A stretch of DNA of 64,000 bases from Micromonospora cathayae (GCF_028993575.1 NZ_CP118615.1:3162001-3226000); one strand, 5' to 3'. Positions 8,101 to 16,578 are shown, numbered from the stretch's first letter. A program made the numbers and translations. The notes: generated from the sequence alone by a model not told the origin.

Positions 8101-9634
8101 CGGCGAAGGCGGTCGACGGGTACCGCCCGGAGAGCATGTCCAGCACGGCGTACAGGGCCGAGTCGGGCAGCTCGGCGAAGGGCGCGGCCCGCCGGACCAC
8201 GGCGGCCAGGTCACCGAGCCGCCACGGCTCCAGGGCGACCATCGCGACGACCTGCTGGGCGAGCACGTCGAGCGGGTTGCGCGGAGGGTGCAGTTCCTCG
8301 ATCGCCCCGGTGGCCATCCGCTCCGCCACGACCGTGCAGGAGAGCAGATCCCCCCGGTGCTTGGGGAACACCACCCCCCGGGACACCGCACCCACCTGGT
8401 GCCCGGCCCGGCCGACCCGTTGCAGGCCGGCGGCCACGCTGGGCGGCGCCTCGATCTGCACCACCAGGTCCACCGCGCCCATGTCGATGCCCAGCTCCAG
8501 GCTGGAGGTGGCGACCACGGCCGGCAGCTGACCGGACTTGAGCGCCTCCTCGATGTGCTTGCGCTCGGACCGGGACACGCTGCCGTGGTGGGCGCGGGCG
8601 ATCACCGGGGCGGCCCCGTCGGCCGTGCCGGCCTGGGCCATCAGCTCGGCCGGCGGCCGGGCGGTGGTCGGCGCGGGCGGCGGTGGCAGGTCGGGCGGCG
8701 GGTCGGCGGCCAGTTCGTTGAGCCGGGCGCAGAGCCGCTCGGCGCTGCGCCGCGAGTTGGTGAAGACGATCGTCGACCGGTGGGCCCGGACCAGCGCGTA
8801 GACCCGCTCCTCGACCGCCGGCCAGATCGAGGCGCGGCGGGGGCCGGGGCCACCGAGGTCGTCCTCCGGCGGCTCGGCCTCGTCGAGCCGGGTCATGTCC
8901 GCCACCGGCACCTGGACACTGACCTCGATGGTCTTGGCGGTGGGCGGCTGCACCACGTCGACCGGGCGGCTGCCGCCGAGGAACCGGGCGCAGGCGTCGA
9001 TCGGGCGGACCGTGGCGGACAGCCCGATGCGCTGCGCCGGCCGGGGGAGCAGCTCGTCCAGGCGTTCCAGGGACAGCGCCAGGTGCGCGCCGCGTTTGCT
9101 GCCGGCCACCGCGTGCACCTCGTCGACGATGACCGTCCCGACGCCGCGCAGCGAATCCCGGGCGGCCGAGGTGAGCAGGAGGAACAGCGACTCGGGGGTG
9201 GTGATGAGAATGTCCGGCGGGGTACGCGCGAAGGCCCGCCGCTCGTCGGCGGGCGTGTCCCCGGTACGCATGCCGACGGTCAGGTCGGGAGGTGGCACGC
9301 CGAGCCGGGTGGCCGCCTGCCGGATGCCGGCCAGCGGGGTGCGCAGGTTCCGCTCGACGTCGACCGCGAGGGCCTTCAGCGGGCTGACGTAGAGCACCCG
9401 GCACCGGTGGCGCGGGTCGGCCGGGGCCGGCTCCCGGGCCAGCCGGTCGAGGGACCACAGGAACGCGGCGAGCGTCTTGCCGGAGCCGGTGGGCGCGACG
9501 ACCAGCGCGTGCCGGCCCGCCGCGATCGACCGCCACGCCCCCGCCTGGGCCGGGGTGGGCGCGGCGAAGGCGGCGGTGAACCACTCCCGGGTGGCCGCAC
9601 CGAAACCCGCCATCGCCTCCGTCACGGCTCCCAT
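5072..9634 (-). CDS. lhr: Lhr-family ATP-dependent DNA/RNA helicase
   Basis: The product is 1520 residues, the full length expected of actinobacterial Lhr. The superfamily 2 helicase core is at the N-terminus: Walker A APTGSGKT near residue 50, DExH box VDEVHA near 170, the SAT motif GLSATVRP, then the second RecA domain with ATSSLELGIDMGAVD and QRVGRAGHQ. After the core come the winged-helix domain and the long C-terminal region with the Lhr signature. Lhr is a 3'-5' translocase that unwinds RNA:DNA hybrids and, in mycobacteria, belongs to a damage-inducible set with nei2. The ATG at 9634 is taken as the start. A GTG at 9625 or ATG at 9613 is possible. The 3' end is duplicated just beyond the stop. 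Confidence 0.95.
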   Translation of the reverse strand: MGAVTEAMAGFGAATREWFTAAFAAPTPAQAGAWRSIAAGRHALVVAPTGSGKTLAAFLWSLDRLAREPAPADPRHRCRVLYVSPLKALAVDVERNLRTPLAGIRQAATRLGVPPPDLTVGMRTGDTPADERRAFARTPPDILITTPESLFLLLTSAARDSLRGVGTVIVDEVHAVAGSKRGAHLALSLERLDELLPRPAQRIGLSATVRPIDACARFLGGSRPVDVVQPPTAKTIEVSVQVPVADMTRLDEAEPPEDDLGGPGPRRASIWPAVEERVYALVRAHRSTIVFTNSRRSAERLCARLNELAADPPPDLPPPPAPTTARPPAELMAQAGTADGAAPVIARAHHGSVSRSERKHIEEALKSGQLPAVVATSSLELGIDMGAVDLVVQIEAPPSVAAGLQRVGRAGHQVGAVSRGVVFPKHRGDLLSCTVVAERMATGAIEELHPPRNPLDVLAQQVVAMVALEPWRLGDLAAVVRRAAPFAELPDSALYAVLDMLSGRYPSTAFAELRPRLLWDRTTDVLTGRPGAQRLAVTSGGTIPDRGLFGVFLAGAERAARVGELDEEMVYESRVGDVFLLGSSSWRIEEITPDRVLVSPAPGQAAKMPFWKGDQAGRPVELGRAIGSRLRTLLRQDDEAATAALRTGGLDDWAAGNLLAYLRDQQAATRSLPDDRTVVVERFRDELGDWRLAVHSVLGARVNAPWALAIGRRLTERYGLDAQVLPSDDGIVVRLPDTADEPPGADLVAFDPEEVAQLVEESVGTSALFAARFRECAARSLLLPRRDPRRRQPLWQQRQRAAQLLDVAREYADFPVTLEAARECLQDVFDLPALTGLMRELAARKVRLVEVETPQPSPFARSLLFGYVGAFLYEGDAPLAERRAAALALDSALLGELLGRVDLRELLDPTVLAETDRQLRWLTEQRRPRDAEDVVELLRVLGDLTDAELAERGVPADWLTGLADARRVLRLRVAGQDRWVGVEDAARLRDALGVALPVGVPEAYLAPVADPLGDLVARYARTHGPFPAATCAARFGLGVAVVEQALRRLAATGRVVSGEFLPDTAGTQWCDAEVLRLLRRRSLAALRREIEPVPSRALAAFLPRWQQVGSSARGVEALAAAVEQLQGAAVPASALERLVLPVRVADYSPAFLDELCASGEVVWAGSGAISGGDGWVTLAYADAAPLLLPPPDGALTLTPAHQAVLDALGDGQALFFRSLSDRVGSTDDDALVAVVWDLVWAGHLTNDTLAPLRALLGGGGAHRARTTAAPRTRYRRPGRMALPSRTGPPTVAGRWSRLPERDTDPTRRAAALADVLLERHGVVTRGAVVAEQVTGGFSAVYPVLSALEERGAARRGYFVEGLGAAQFAVPGAVDRLRAQADPADGGRPRGAAPLVLAATDPANPYGAALPWPERVVDSGEGSAPATGHRAGRKAGALVVLVGGDLVLYVERGGRTILSFTGDADALAGAAKALADAVHSGALGAISVERADGESVHASALRDALTAAGFRATPRGLRLRG

Positions 9635-9723
9635 CCTGCCCCGGGGGTGTGACAGCGGCCCAGCGAGCCGTGCCCGGTTGCATCCGAATGCAGCCGCTTA
9701 CGTGATGTATGAGGCCCTTGTAC

Positions 9724-9740
9724 GTTAAGTCTTACTTAAC
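9724..9740. promoter_or_regulatory. Perfect 7-3-7 palindrome upstream of the 9809 gene
   Basis: GTTAAGT CTT ACTTAAC is a perfect inverted repeat in an AT-rich patch between divergent lhr and the small gene at 9809. A TANNNT hexamer (TAAAGT) lies at 9763-9768. The shape suits a dimeric repressor operator. The cognate regulator is not evident. Confidence 0.5.
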
Positions 9741-9808
9741 TGCTTGCTCGGCCGCGACGACGTAAAGTAACTTCTCCGGCAGCGCAGAGTCAGGTGGGAG
9801 GACGCTGG

Positions 9809-10192
9809 ATGACCGTCGAGGAGCGAGGCTTCGAGCCCGGCACCGACGTACTCATCCGCAAGGTCGACAGTCACCTGGCCACGGTCCGGCTCGGCCTGCA
9901 CGGGCCCGAGCTGGAGCTGGCCGAACGGCTCGCCCGCTCACTGCGCGAACTGGTCGTCCAGACCGCCCAGGCCAGCGCGGCGGACCGGGCCCAGGTCCGG
10001 GCCGCCGTGCACTACTTCGTGCTGCGGCGGGAGAGCCGGGGCCGCCTGCTCTCGGTACGCTCGCTCGCCGCCGCGCAGCGGCTCGCCAACCGGGTGGCCG
10101 TCCAGCTCGGTCGCCCGGACCTGCTGGTCGAGTCCCGTCGGGAGCGGGGTACGCGGGAGTCGGCCGTGCCCACCGCGGAGCTCACCCGCTGA
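9809..10192 (+). CDS. Conserved-looking hypothetical protein
   Basis: A GGAGG ribosome site seven bases before the ATG at 9809 fixes the start. The 127-residue product is soluble, charged and mostly helical. It contains DVLIRKVDSHLATVRLGL, AERLARSLRELVVQT and HYFVLRRESRGRLLSVRSLA, and ends in a flexible tail. I recognise no family. It is divergent from lhr and lies about 180 bp upstream of the mrp operon. Strong translation signals, typical codon use and an AT-rich promoter region with a palindrome argue that it is a real gene. Confidence 0.65.
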   Translation: MTVEERGFEPGTDVLIRKVDSHLATVRLGLHGPELELAERLARSLRELVVQTAQASAADRAQVRAAVHYFVLRRESRGRLLSVRSLAAAQRLANRVAVQLGRPDLLVESRRERGTRESAVPTAELTR

Positions 10193-10370
10193 CCGTCGCG
10201 CCGCCCGCCGGCCACCTGTTCCCGCGCGCCGCCACCCTGCTCCCGCTCTCCCACCGACCGGGTGGTGTCGGTCCCGATTTCCGGAAAACCGCCCGAAGGG
10301 TGCGGAACCTGACGTGTGATCCCTGGTAGGCGGAGCGCCCCGGCGCGCACGGCGGCTACCGGGAGGGCGC

Positions 10371-13214
10371 GTGCTCGTACTGCTGATCCTCCACCTGGTG
10401 GCGGCGCTGCTCGCGCCGGCACTGGTCCGGTGGTGGGGTCCGCGCGCCTGCTACCCGCTCGCGCTCGCGCCGGCCGCCGCGTTCGGCTGGGCGCTCGCGC
10501 GGACCCCGGCGGTCCGCGACGGGGGCGCGCTCGCCGAAACCCACCCCTGGGTACGCCAGCTCCAACTCGACCTGGCGCTGCGGATGACCACCCTCTCCTG
10601 GCTGATGACCCTGCTCGTCGGCGGCATCGGCGCGCTGGTGCTGGTCTACTGCGCCGGCTACTTCACCCCGGCCGAACCGGAACTGGGCCGGTTCGTCGGC
10701 GTGCTGGTCGCCTTCGCCGGGGCGATGCTCGGGCTGGTCCTCGCCGACAACCTGATCCTGCTCTACGTCTGCTGGGAACTGACCACCGTCTTCTCGTACC
10801 TGCTGATCGGGCACCACCCCGACCGGCGGGCCAGCCGCTGGGCCGCCGCCCAGGCGTTGACCGTGACCACCCTGGGTGGGCTGGCGATGCTCGTCGGCTT
10901 CGTCCTGCTCGCCGAACAGGCCGGCACGTACCGCTGGTCGGAGATCACCGCCACCCCGCCGTCGGGCGGACACCTGACCGTCGCGGTGCTGCTGGTGCTG
11001 ACCGGGGCGCTGGCCAAGTCGGCCGTACTGCCGTTCAGCGGCTGGCTGCCGGTGGCGATGGCCGCGCCCACCCCGGTCAGCGCGTACCTGCACGCGGCGG
11101 CCATGGTGAAGGCCGGCGTCTACCTGGTCGCCCTGCTGGCCCCGGTGCTGGCCCACACCCCGCCCTGGCGGCCGGTGACCACCGTGGCCGGGCTCGCCAC
11201 CCTGCTCGTCGGCGGTTGGGCGGCGCTGCGCCAGACCGACCTGAAGCTGCTGCTGGCGTACGGCACCGTCAGTCAGCTCGGCCTGCTCGTCGCGGTGGCC
11301 GGCGCGGGAACCCGGGCGGCGGCGCTCGCCGCGCTGGCCCTGCTGCTGGCCCACGCCCTGTTCAAGGCGGCGCTGTTCCTGGTCGTCGGCGCGATCGACC
11401 ACGTGGCCGGTACCCGGGACCTGCGGGACCTGTCCGGGCTGCGGCACCGGCTGCCGCTGCTGGCGGCGGTCACGATGCTCGCCGCCGCGTCGATGGCCGG
11501 GGTACCACCACTGGTCGGGTTCGTCGCCAAGGAAACCGTCCTGTACGCGTTCGCCGACGACCCGCTGACGCTGGCCGCCGTGGTGGTCGGCACGGCGTTC
11601 ACCGTGGCGTACAGCGCCCGGTTCCTGTGGGGCGCGTTCGCTGACAAGCCCGGTGTGGCGCCGCGCCCGGTCCACCGACCGTCCCCGGCGCTCGTCGTCC
11701 CGCCGGCCCTGCTGGCGGTGGCCGGGCTCCTCCTCGGCCCGCTGGCCGGGCCGGTCGGGGCGCTGCTCGCCCCGTACGCCGGGCGGTTCGCCGGAGCCGA
11801 CCACCCGCTGGCGCTCTGGTCCGGTCCGACGCCCGCGCTGGCCTGGTCCGCGCTGGCGCTGGCGGCCGGCGGGATCCTCTTCCTCCGCCGCGCCGACCTG
11901 ACCCCGGCCCTGACCCGCCTACGCTTCCGGCAGTCCCCGGCCCAGCACTACGAACAGGTGACGCACCTGCTCGACCGGGCGGCGATCGAGCTGACCAGCC
12001 GGCTCCAGCGCGGCTCGCTGCCGCAGTACCTCGGCACCGTCCTGGTCGTCCTGGTGGCCCTGCCCGGCGGGGCGCTGCTGATGCTGCGGCCCTGGCCGGT
12101 GCCCACCCGGTGGTGGGACAGCCCGGTGCAGTCGGTGGTCGCCCTGGTGATGGTGGTGGCGGCGGTGCTCGCGGTGGCCGCCCGCCGCCGGCTGACCGCG
12201 ATGCTGCTGGTCGGGGTCACCGGCTACGGCACCGCGATGATCTTCGTACTGCACGGCGCGCCAGACCTGGCGCTGACCCAGATCCTGGTCGAGACGGCCA
12301 CCATCGCCCTGTTCGTGCTGGCGCTGCGCCGGCTGCCACCCCGCTTCTCGCGCCGGCCGTTGCGCCGCAGCCGCTGGGTCCGACGGGTGATCGGGGTGGC
12401 GGTCGGCACCGTACTGGCCGGCCTGGCCGCGGCGGCCGCCGCCGGTCGGCAGGTACCGCCGGTCTCGGTGGACTTCCCGCGGCTCGCCGTCGAGGAGGCG
12501 TACGGCCGCAACGTGGTCAACGTCGTCCTGGTGGACATCCGGGCCTGGGACACCACCGGCGAGATCGCGGTACTCGTGGTCGCGGCGACCGGGGTGGCCA
12601 GCCTGGTGTTCGAACGCTCCCGGAACGCCTCCCGCCCCCGCACCCGCCGGCCGGGCCGGGCCGCCCCGACGGCGGCGGACCCGGGTCAGCGGGTCTGGCT
12701 GCGCGGCGGCCCCACCCTGCACGAACGACGCCGCTCCCTGGTCTTCGAGGTGGTCACCCGGCTGCTCTTCCACAGCATCGTGGTGCTCTCCCTCTTCCTG
12801 CTCTTCTCCGGGCACAACGCGCCCGGTGGCGGCTTCACCGGTGGCCTGGTGGCCGGGCTGGCGCTGGCGCTGCGCTACCTGGCCGGCGGCCGGTACGAAC
12901 TGGAGGACGCCGCCCCGGTCGGTGCCGGCACGGTGCTCGGGGCCGGACTGGGGCTCGCGGTGGGCACCGGGGTGGTGGCCCTCGCCGCCCGGGGCAACCT
13001 GCTGGAGAGTTCCCGGATCGACCTGAGCGTGCCCGGGTTCGGCGACGGCTACCTGGTCACGTCCCTGTTCTTCGACATCGGCGTCTACCTGGTCGTGGTC
13101 GGGCTGGCGCTGGACGTGCTGCGCAGTCTCGGCGCCGAGGTGGACCGGCAGATCCAGGCCGGTGGCGGGGCGGTCGGCGCGTTGGCCGCCGACCGGCCGG
13201 GGGAACCGCCGTGA
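10371..13214 (+). CDS. mrpA: Mrp Na+/H+ antiporter subunit A fused to subunit B
   Basis: The 947-residue membrane protein is the NuoL-like Mrp subunit, with a GTG start after GGGAGG. The proton-translocating core is visible: LYVCWELTTVFSYLLIGHH (conserved Glu), AKSAVLPFSGWLPVAMAAPT (Lys) and TDLKLLLAYGTVSQLG. The last ~150 residues (LLFHSIVVLSLFLLFSGHN, then PGGGFTGGLVAGLALALRYL) are the MrpB domain, which Bacillus encodes separately. One gene therefore supplies two subunits. The complex exchanges cytoplasmic Na+ for protons in the membrane. The gene overlaps mrpC by four bases. Confidence 0.93.
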   Translation: MLVLLILHLVAALLAPALVRWWGPRACYPLALAPAAAFGWALARTPAVRDGGALAETHPWVRQLQLDLALRMTTLSWLMTLLVGGIGALVLVYCAGYFTPAEPELGRFVGVLVAFAGAMLGLVLADNLILLYVCWELTTVFSYLLIGHHPDRRASRWAAAQALTVTTLGGLAMLVGFVLLAEQAGTYRWSEITATPPSGGHLTVAVLLVLTGALAKSAVLPFSGWLPVAMAAPTPVSAYLHAAAMVKAGVYLVALLAPVLAHTPPWRPVTTVAGLATLLVGGWAALRQTDLKLLLAYGTVSQLGLLVAVAGAGTRAAALAALALLLAHALFKAALFLVVGAIDHVAGTRDLRDLSGLRHRLPLLAAVTMLAAASMAGVPPLVGFVAKETVLYAFADDPLTLAAVVVGTAFTVAYSARFLWGAFADKPGVAPRPVHRPSPALVVPPALLAVAGLLLGPLAGPVGALLAPYAGRFAGADHPLALWSGPTPALAWSALALAAGGILFLRRADLTPALTRLRFRQSPAQHYEQVTHLLDRAAIELTSRLQRGSLPQYLGTVLVVLVALPGGALLMLRPWPVPTRWWDSPVQSVVALVMVVAAVLAVAARRRLTAMLLVGVTGYGTAMIFVLHGAPDLALTQILVETATIALFVLALRRLPPRFSRRPLRRSRWVRRVIGVAVGTVLAGLAAAAAAGRQVPPVSVDFPRLAVEEAYGRNVVNVVLVDIRAWDTTGEIAVLVVAATGVASLVFERSRNASRPRTRRPGRAAPTAADPGQRVWLRGGPTLHERRRSLVFEVVTRLLFHSIVVLSLFLLFSGHNAPGGGFTGGLVAGLALALRYLAGGRYELEDAAPVGAGTVLGAGLGLAVGTGVVALAARGNLLESSRIDLSVPGFGDGYLVTSLFFDIGVYLVVVGLALDVLRSLGAEVDRQIQAGGGAVGALAADRPGEPP

Positions 13215-13657
13215 CCGGGTCCGGCCAGGGTGCCAGCCTGGTGCTGGTGGTCCTGGTCGGGGTGCTCGTCGCGACCGGGGTGATGCTGCTGCTGGAACGC
13301 AACCTCACCCGGATCCTGCTCGGCGTGATCCTGCTCAGCAACGGGGTCAACGTGCTCATCCTGCTGGCCGGGCCGGCCGGCGGGGCCCCGCTGGCCGGGA
13401 CCACGCCGGTCGACGGGATGAGCGACCCGCTGCCCCAGGCGATGATCCTCACCGCCATCGTGATCACCCTGGGACTGGCCGCGTTCCTGCTGGCGGTGGC
13501 GTACCGCAGTTGGCTGCTCACCACGCACGACGACGTCCGGGACGACCCGGAGGACCGGCAGATCGTCGGCCTCGCCGACCGGGACGCCGCGCTGTCCGAG
13601 GACCCCGACACCGTGGGCCCGAGGGACGACCCCGGTGGGCCGGGGGAACGGCGGTGA
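13211..13657 (+). CDS. mrpC: Mrp antiporter subunit C (NuoK-like)
   Basis: The GTG start at 13211 lies in the GTGA overlap with mrpA's stop. The 148-residue product has three transmembrane helices in the NuoK pattern: LVLVVLVGVLVATGVMLLL, then ILLGVILLSNGVNVLIL, then AMILTAIVITLGLAAFLLAV. A hydrophilic acidic tail (DDVRDDPEDRQIVG onward) is longer than in Bacillus MrpC. The DPLPQAMILTAIVI motif is characteristic. The subunit helps form the proton channel next to MrpD. Coupling to both neighbours suggests fixed stoichiometry. Confidence 0.93.
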   Translation: MTGSGQGASLVLVVLVGVLVATGVMLLLERNLTRILLGVILLSNGVNVLILLAGPAGGAPLAGTTPVDGMSDPLPQAMILTAIVITLGLAAFLLAVAYRSWLLTTHDDVRDDPEDRQIVGLADRDAALSEDPDTVGPRDDPGGPGERR

Positions 13658-15159
13658 ACGCCCTGGTGCCGCTGCCGGTGGTGATGCCGCTGCTCGGGGC
13701 CGCGTTGACCCTGCTGCTGCCGCGCTGGCCGCAGGTACAGCGGACGATCAGCGTGCTGGTGCTCGTCGCCACCCTCGCCGTCTCGGCGGTGCTGCTCGTC
13801 CGGGCGTACCAGCACGGGCCGCTGGTGGTCCGGCTCGGTGCCTGGTCACCGCCGGTCGGCATCGTGCTGGTCGCCGACCAGTTGGCCGCCCTGCTGCTGA
13901 CCGTCTCGGCCGCCGTGACGCTCTGCGTGCTGCTCTACTCCATCGGCCAGGGCCAGGGTGACCTCGGCGAGGGCACCCCGGTGAGCATCTTCCACCCGAC
14001 CTACCTGGTGCTGACCGCCGGCGTCACCAACGCGTTCCTCGCCGGTGACCTGTTCAACCTCTTCGTCGGGTTCGAGATCCTGCTGGTCGCCAGCTACGTG
14101 CTGATCACCCTGGGCGGCACCGACGTCCGGATCCGGACCGGTTCCACGTACGTGGTGGTCAGCGTGCTCTCCTCGATGATCCTGCTGAGCGGGGTGGGGC
14201 TGGTCTACGCGGCCACCGGCACCCTCAACCTGGCCCAACTCGCCACCCGGCTCGGAACCCTCCCCGCCGACCTGGCCCTGGCCCTGCACCTGATGCTGCT
14301 GCTCGCCTTCGGCGTCAAGGCGGCCGTCTTCCCGCTCGCGGCCTGGTTGCCGGACAGCTACCCCACCGCCCCCGCCCCGGTCACCGCGGTCTTCGCCGGC
14401 CTGCTGACCAAGGTCGGCGTGTACGCGGTCATCCGTACCGAGACCCTGCTCTTCCCCGGCGGGCAGGTCGGCACGCTGCTGATGGTGGTCGCCGGGCTGA
14501 CCATGCTGGTCGGCATCCTCGGCGCGGTCGCCCAGTCCGACCTGAAGCGACTGCTGTCGTTCACCCTGGTCAGCCACATCGGCTACATGATCTTCGGAGT
14601 GGCGTTGAGCACCGTCGCCGGGCTGTCCGGCCCGATCTTCTACGTGGTGCACCACATCACCGTGCAGACCACCCTCTTCCTCGTCACCGGCCTGGTCGAG
14701 CAGCGGGCCGGCGGCACCGACCTGCGTCGGCTGGGTGGCCTGGCCCGGATCGCCCCGCTGCTCGCCGTCCTGTTCTTCGTACCCGCGATGAACCTCGCCG
14801 GGGTACCACCCTTCCCGGGCTTCCTCGGCAAGCTCGGCCTCTTCCAGGCCGGCGCGCAGGTCGGCGGCGCGCTGCCCTGGACGCTGGTGGCCGCCGGGGC
14901 GCTGACCAGCCTGCTCACCCTCTACACCGCCTCCCGGGTCTGGAACATCGCCTTCTGGCGGGAGCCCCGGCTGGCCACCGCCGACCCGCCGACCCGGCTG
15001 CCCGGCCTGATGGTCGGGTCGACGATCGCGCTGGTCGCGTCCGGCGTGGTGCTCACCCTGGTCGCCGGGCCGCTCTGGGCGGTCACCGCGGACGCGGCGT
15101 CCGACCTGCACCTGCGTACCCCGTACGTGCGGGCCGTGTTCCCCGGCGGCACGCCGTGA
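13654..15159 (+). CDS. mrpD: Mrp antiporter subunit D (NuoM/N-like)
   Basis: The 501-residue polytopic protein starts with GTG inside a GTGA overlap. Antiporter-type motifs are intact: DLFNLFVGFEILLVASYVLI with the essential Glu, the Lys in LLTKVGVYAVIRTE, AWLPDSYPTAPAPVTAVFAG, and SDLKRLLSFTLVSHIGYM. About 14 membrane spans are expected. This subunit carries a main proton pathway of the Mrp complex. The nucleotide sequence shows no frameshift or low-complexity insert, in contrast with mrpE just downstream. Confidence 0.94.
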   Translation: MNALVPLPVVMPLLGAALTLLLPRWPQVQRTISVLVLVATLAVSAVLLVRAYQHGPLVVRLGAWSPPVGIVLVADQLAALLLTVSAAVTLCVLLYSIGQGQGDLGEGTPVSIFHPTYLVLTAGVTNAFLAGDLFNLFVGFEILLVASYVLITLGGTDVRIRTGSTYVVVSVLSSMILLSGVGLVYAATGTLNLAQLATRLGTLPADLALALHLMLLLAFGVKAAVFPLAAWLPDSYPTAPAPVTAVFAGLLTKVGVYAVIRTETLLFPGGQVGTLLMVVAGLTMLVGILGAVAQSDLKRLLSFTLVSHIGYMIFGVALSTVAGLSGPIFYVVHHITVQTTLFLVTGLVEQRAGGTDLRRLGGLARIAPLLAVLFFVPAMNLAGVPPFPGFLGKLGLFQAGAQVGGALPWTLVAAGALTSLLTLYTASRVWNIAFWREPRLATADPPTRLPGLMVGSTIALVASGVVLTLVAGPLWAVTADAASDLHLRTPYVRAVFPGGTP

Positions 15160-15902
15160 CCGCCGCCCCGCCCCCGGAACCGCCACCCGCCGGGGACCGA
15201 CCGGCCGCCGCCCCGCCCCCAGGGCCGCCACCCGCCGAAGACCGACCGACCACCGGGCCGCCGTCAGGGCCGGCACCCGCCGCCGACCGGCCGGCTGCCG
15301 GTCCGGTACGGCCGTTCGCCCCAGGTTCCGGTAGGTCCCCGGTCCGCGTCGGGGTGGCCCGCTGGCGTGAACAGGTGATCGCGGCGGGCTGGATGGTGCT
15401 GATGTGGAACCTGCTGTGGGGGCGGTTCAGCCTCGGCAACCTCGTCGGAGGGCTGCTCGTCGCGGTCGCCGTGCTGGTGTTCTTCCCGCTGCCCCCGGTC
15501 ACCCTGGACGCCCGGCTGCGACCGGTCGCGCTGCTGGACCTCACGGTGCGGTTCGTCGCCGAACTCGTCACCGCCAGCGTCCACGTCGCCTGGGTCGCCG
15601 TCCGACCCGGGTACCGGCCGCGCAGCGCGATCATCGCGGTCGAGCTGCGGGTGCGTACCGACCTGAACCTGGCCCTCACCGCCGAGCTGCTCTCCCTGGT
15701 GCCGGGGACGCTGATCCTCGACGTCGACCGGAAGGCCGGGGTGCTCTACGTGCACGTGTTCGACGTCCGCGGCACCGGAAACCTGACCCGCAGCCGTCGC
15801 CGCATCCGGGACGTCGAGCGACGTCTCCTCCGGGCCATCGGCTCGCCCGCCGAGGTCCGGCTGCTCACCTCCCACCCCGTCGAGGAAGGACCCAACCGAT
15901 GA
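15156..15902 (+). CDS. mrpE: Mrp antiporter subunit E with proline-rich N-terminal extension
   Basis: The 248-residue product has a normal MrpE body from about residue 68: WMVLMWNLLWGRFSLGNLV, VLVFFPLPPVTLDARL, ELVTASVHVAWVAVRPG and LLSLVPGTLILDVD. In front lies an unusual 60-70 residue Pro/Ala/Gly segment in which PPPAxDRPxxxPP recurs about three times. Bacillus MrpE is about 158 residues. The GTG at 15156 overlaps mrpD's stop, so the extension is probably translated. An internal start near the first transmembrane helix is the alternative. The extension would face the cytoplasm or act as a flexible tether. Confidence 0.88.
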   Translation: MTAAPPPEPPPAGDRPAAAPPPGPPPAEDRPTTGPPSGPAPAADRPAAGPVRPFAPGSGRSPVRVGVARWREQVIAAGWMVLMWNLLWGRFSLGNLVGGLLVAVAVLVFFPLPPVTLDARLRPVALLDLTVRFVAELVTASVHVAWVAVRPGYRPRSAIIAVELRVRTDLNLALTAELLSLVPGTLILDVDRKAGVLYVHVFDVRGTGNLTRSRRRIRDVERRLLRAIGSPAEVRLLTSHPVEEGPNR

Positions 15903-16162
15903 ACCCGGTACTGGTCGTCGCCGTCACCGTCCTGCTCTCGGTCACCGTGCTGCTGGCCCTGGCCCGGATGGTGCTGGGCCCGGCCCTGCTCGACCGGCTG
16001 GTCGCCACCGAACTGCTGCTCGCCACGATGATCAGCGCGGTCGGCGCGGAGGCGGCGGTGCACCGGCGGGCCACCACCCTGCCGGTGCTGGTGGTGTTGG
16101 CGCTGCTCGGCTTCCTGGGCTCGGTGGCGCTGGTCCGGTTCGCCGCCGGGGAGGAGTCGTGA
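15899..16162 (+). CDS. mrpF: Mrp antiporter subunit F
   Basis: An ATGA overlap with mrpE sets the start at 15899. The 87-residue product has three membrane helices: VLVVAVTVLLSVTVLLALA, a middle helix around LLATMISAVGAEA and a last helix LPVLVVLALLGFLGSVAL. Between the first two is the MrpF signature GPALLDRLVATE. Family length is about 90 residues. MrpF packs between MrpA and MrpE in the antiporter and is needed for assembly. It overlaps mrpG by four bases. Confidence 0.92.
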   Translation: MNPVLVVAVTVLLSVTVLLALARMVLGPALLDRLVATELLLATMISAVGAEAAVHRRATTLPVLVVLALLGFLGSVALVRFAAGEES

Positions 16163-16578
16163 CCGGCGGCGCGGTCGTGGCCGCCGGAGCCGCCGGAACC
16201 CTGGCCGTGGGCGGGGTCGCGGCCGCCGGAGCGGTGGCCGTCGGCGGCCTGACCGGCACCGGCGTGGCCGACCTGCTGGCCGGTGGCTGCCTGCTGGCCG
16301 GCGCCGTGCTCAGCCTGGCGGCCGGGATCGGCGTCCTGCGCCTGCCCAGCACCGTGGACCGCATCCACGCCGTCACCAAACCACAGGTACTCGGGATGCT
16401 GCTGATCCTGCTGGGGCTGACGCTGCGGCTGCGCAACCCCGCCGACCTGGGCATGCTCCTGCTGGTCGGGCTCTTCCAGCTCGCCACCGCGCCGGTCACC
16501 GCGCAGATGATCGGCCGGGCCGCGTACCGCTCGAACGGGGTCGACCGCGAACTGCTCGACACCGACGAGCTGGCGTGA
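16159..16578 (+). CDS. mrpG: Mrp antiporter subunit G
   Basis: The last gene of the operon starts at the GTG of a GTGA overlap. The 139-residue product has an Ala/Gly/Val-rich N-terminal stretch of about 30 residues longer than usual. Typical MrpG follows: LLAGAVLSLAAGIGVLRLPS, DRIHAVTKPQVLGMLLILLG and the helix LGMLLLVGLFQLATAPVTAQ. The final codons (LLDTDELA and stop) are the first unit of a 31-bp tandem repeat that continues past the gene. With it, the operon encodes all seven Mrp subunits in six genes. Confidence 0.92.
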   Translation: MTGGAVVAAGAAGTLAVGGVAAAGAVAVGGLTGTGVADLLAGGCLLAGAVLSLAAGIGVLRLPSTVDRIHAVTKPQVLGMLLILLGLTLRLRNPADLGMLLLVGLFQLATAPVTAQMIGRAAYRSNGVDRELLDTDELA

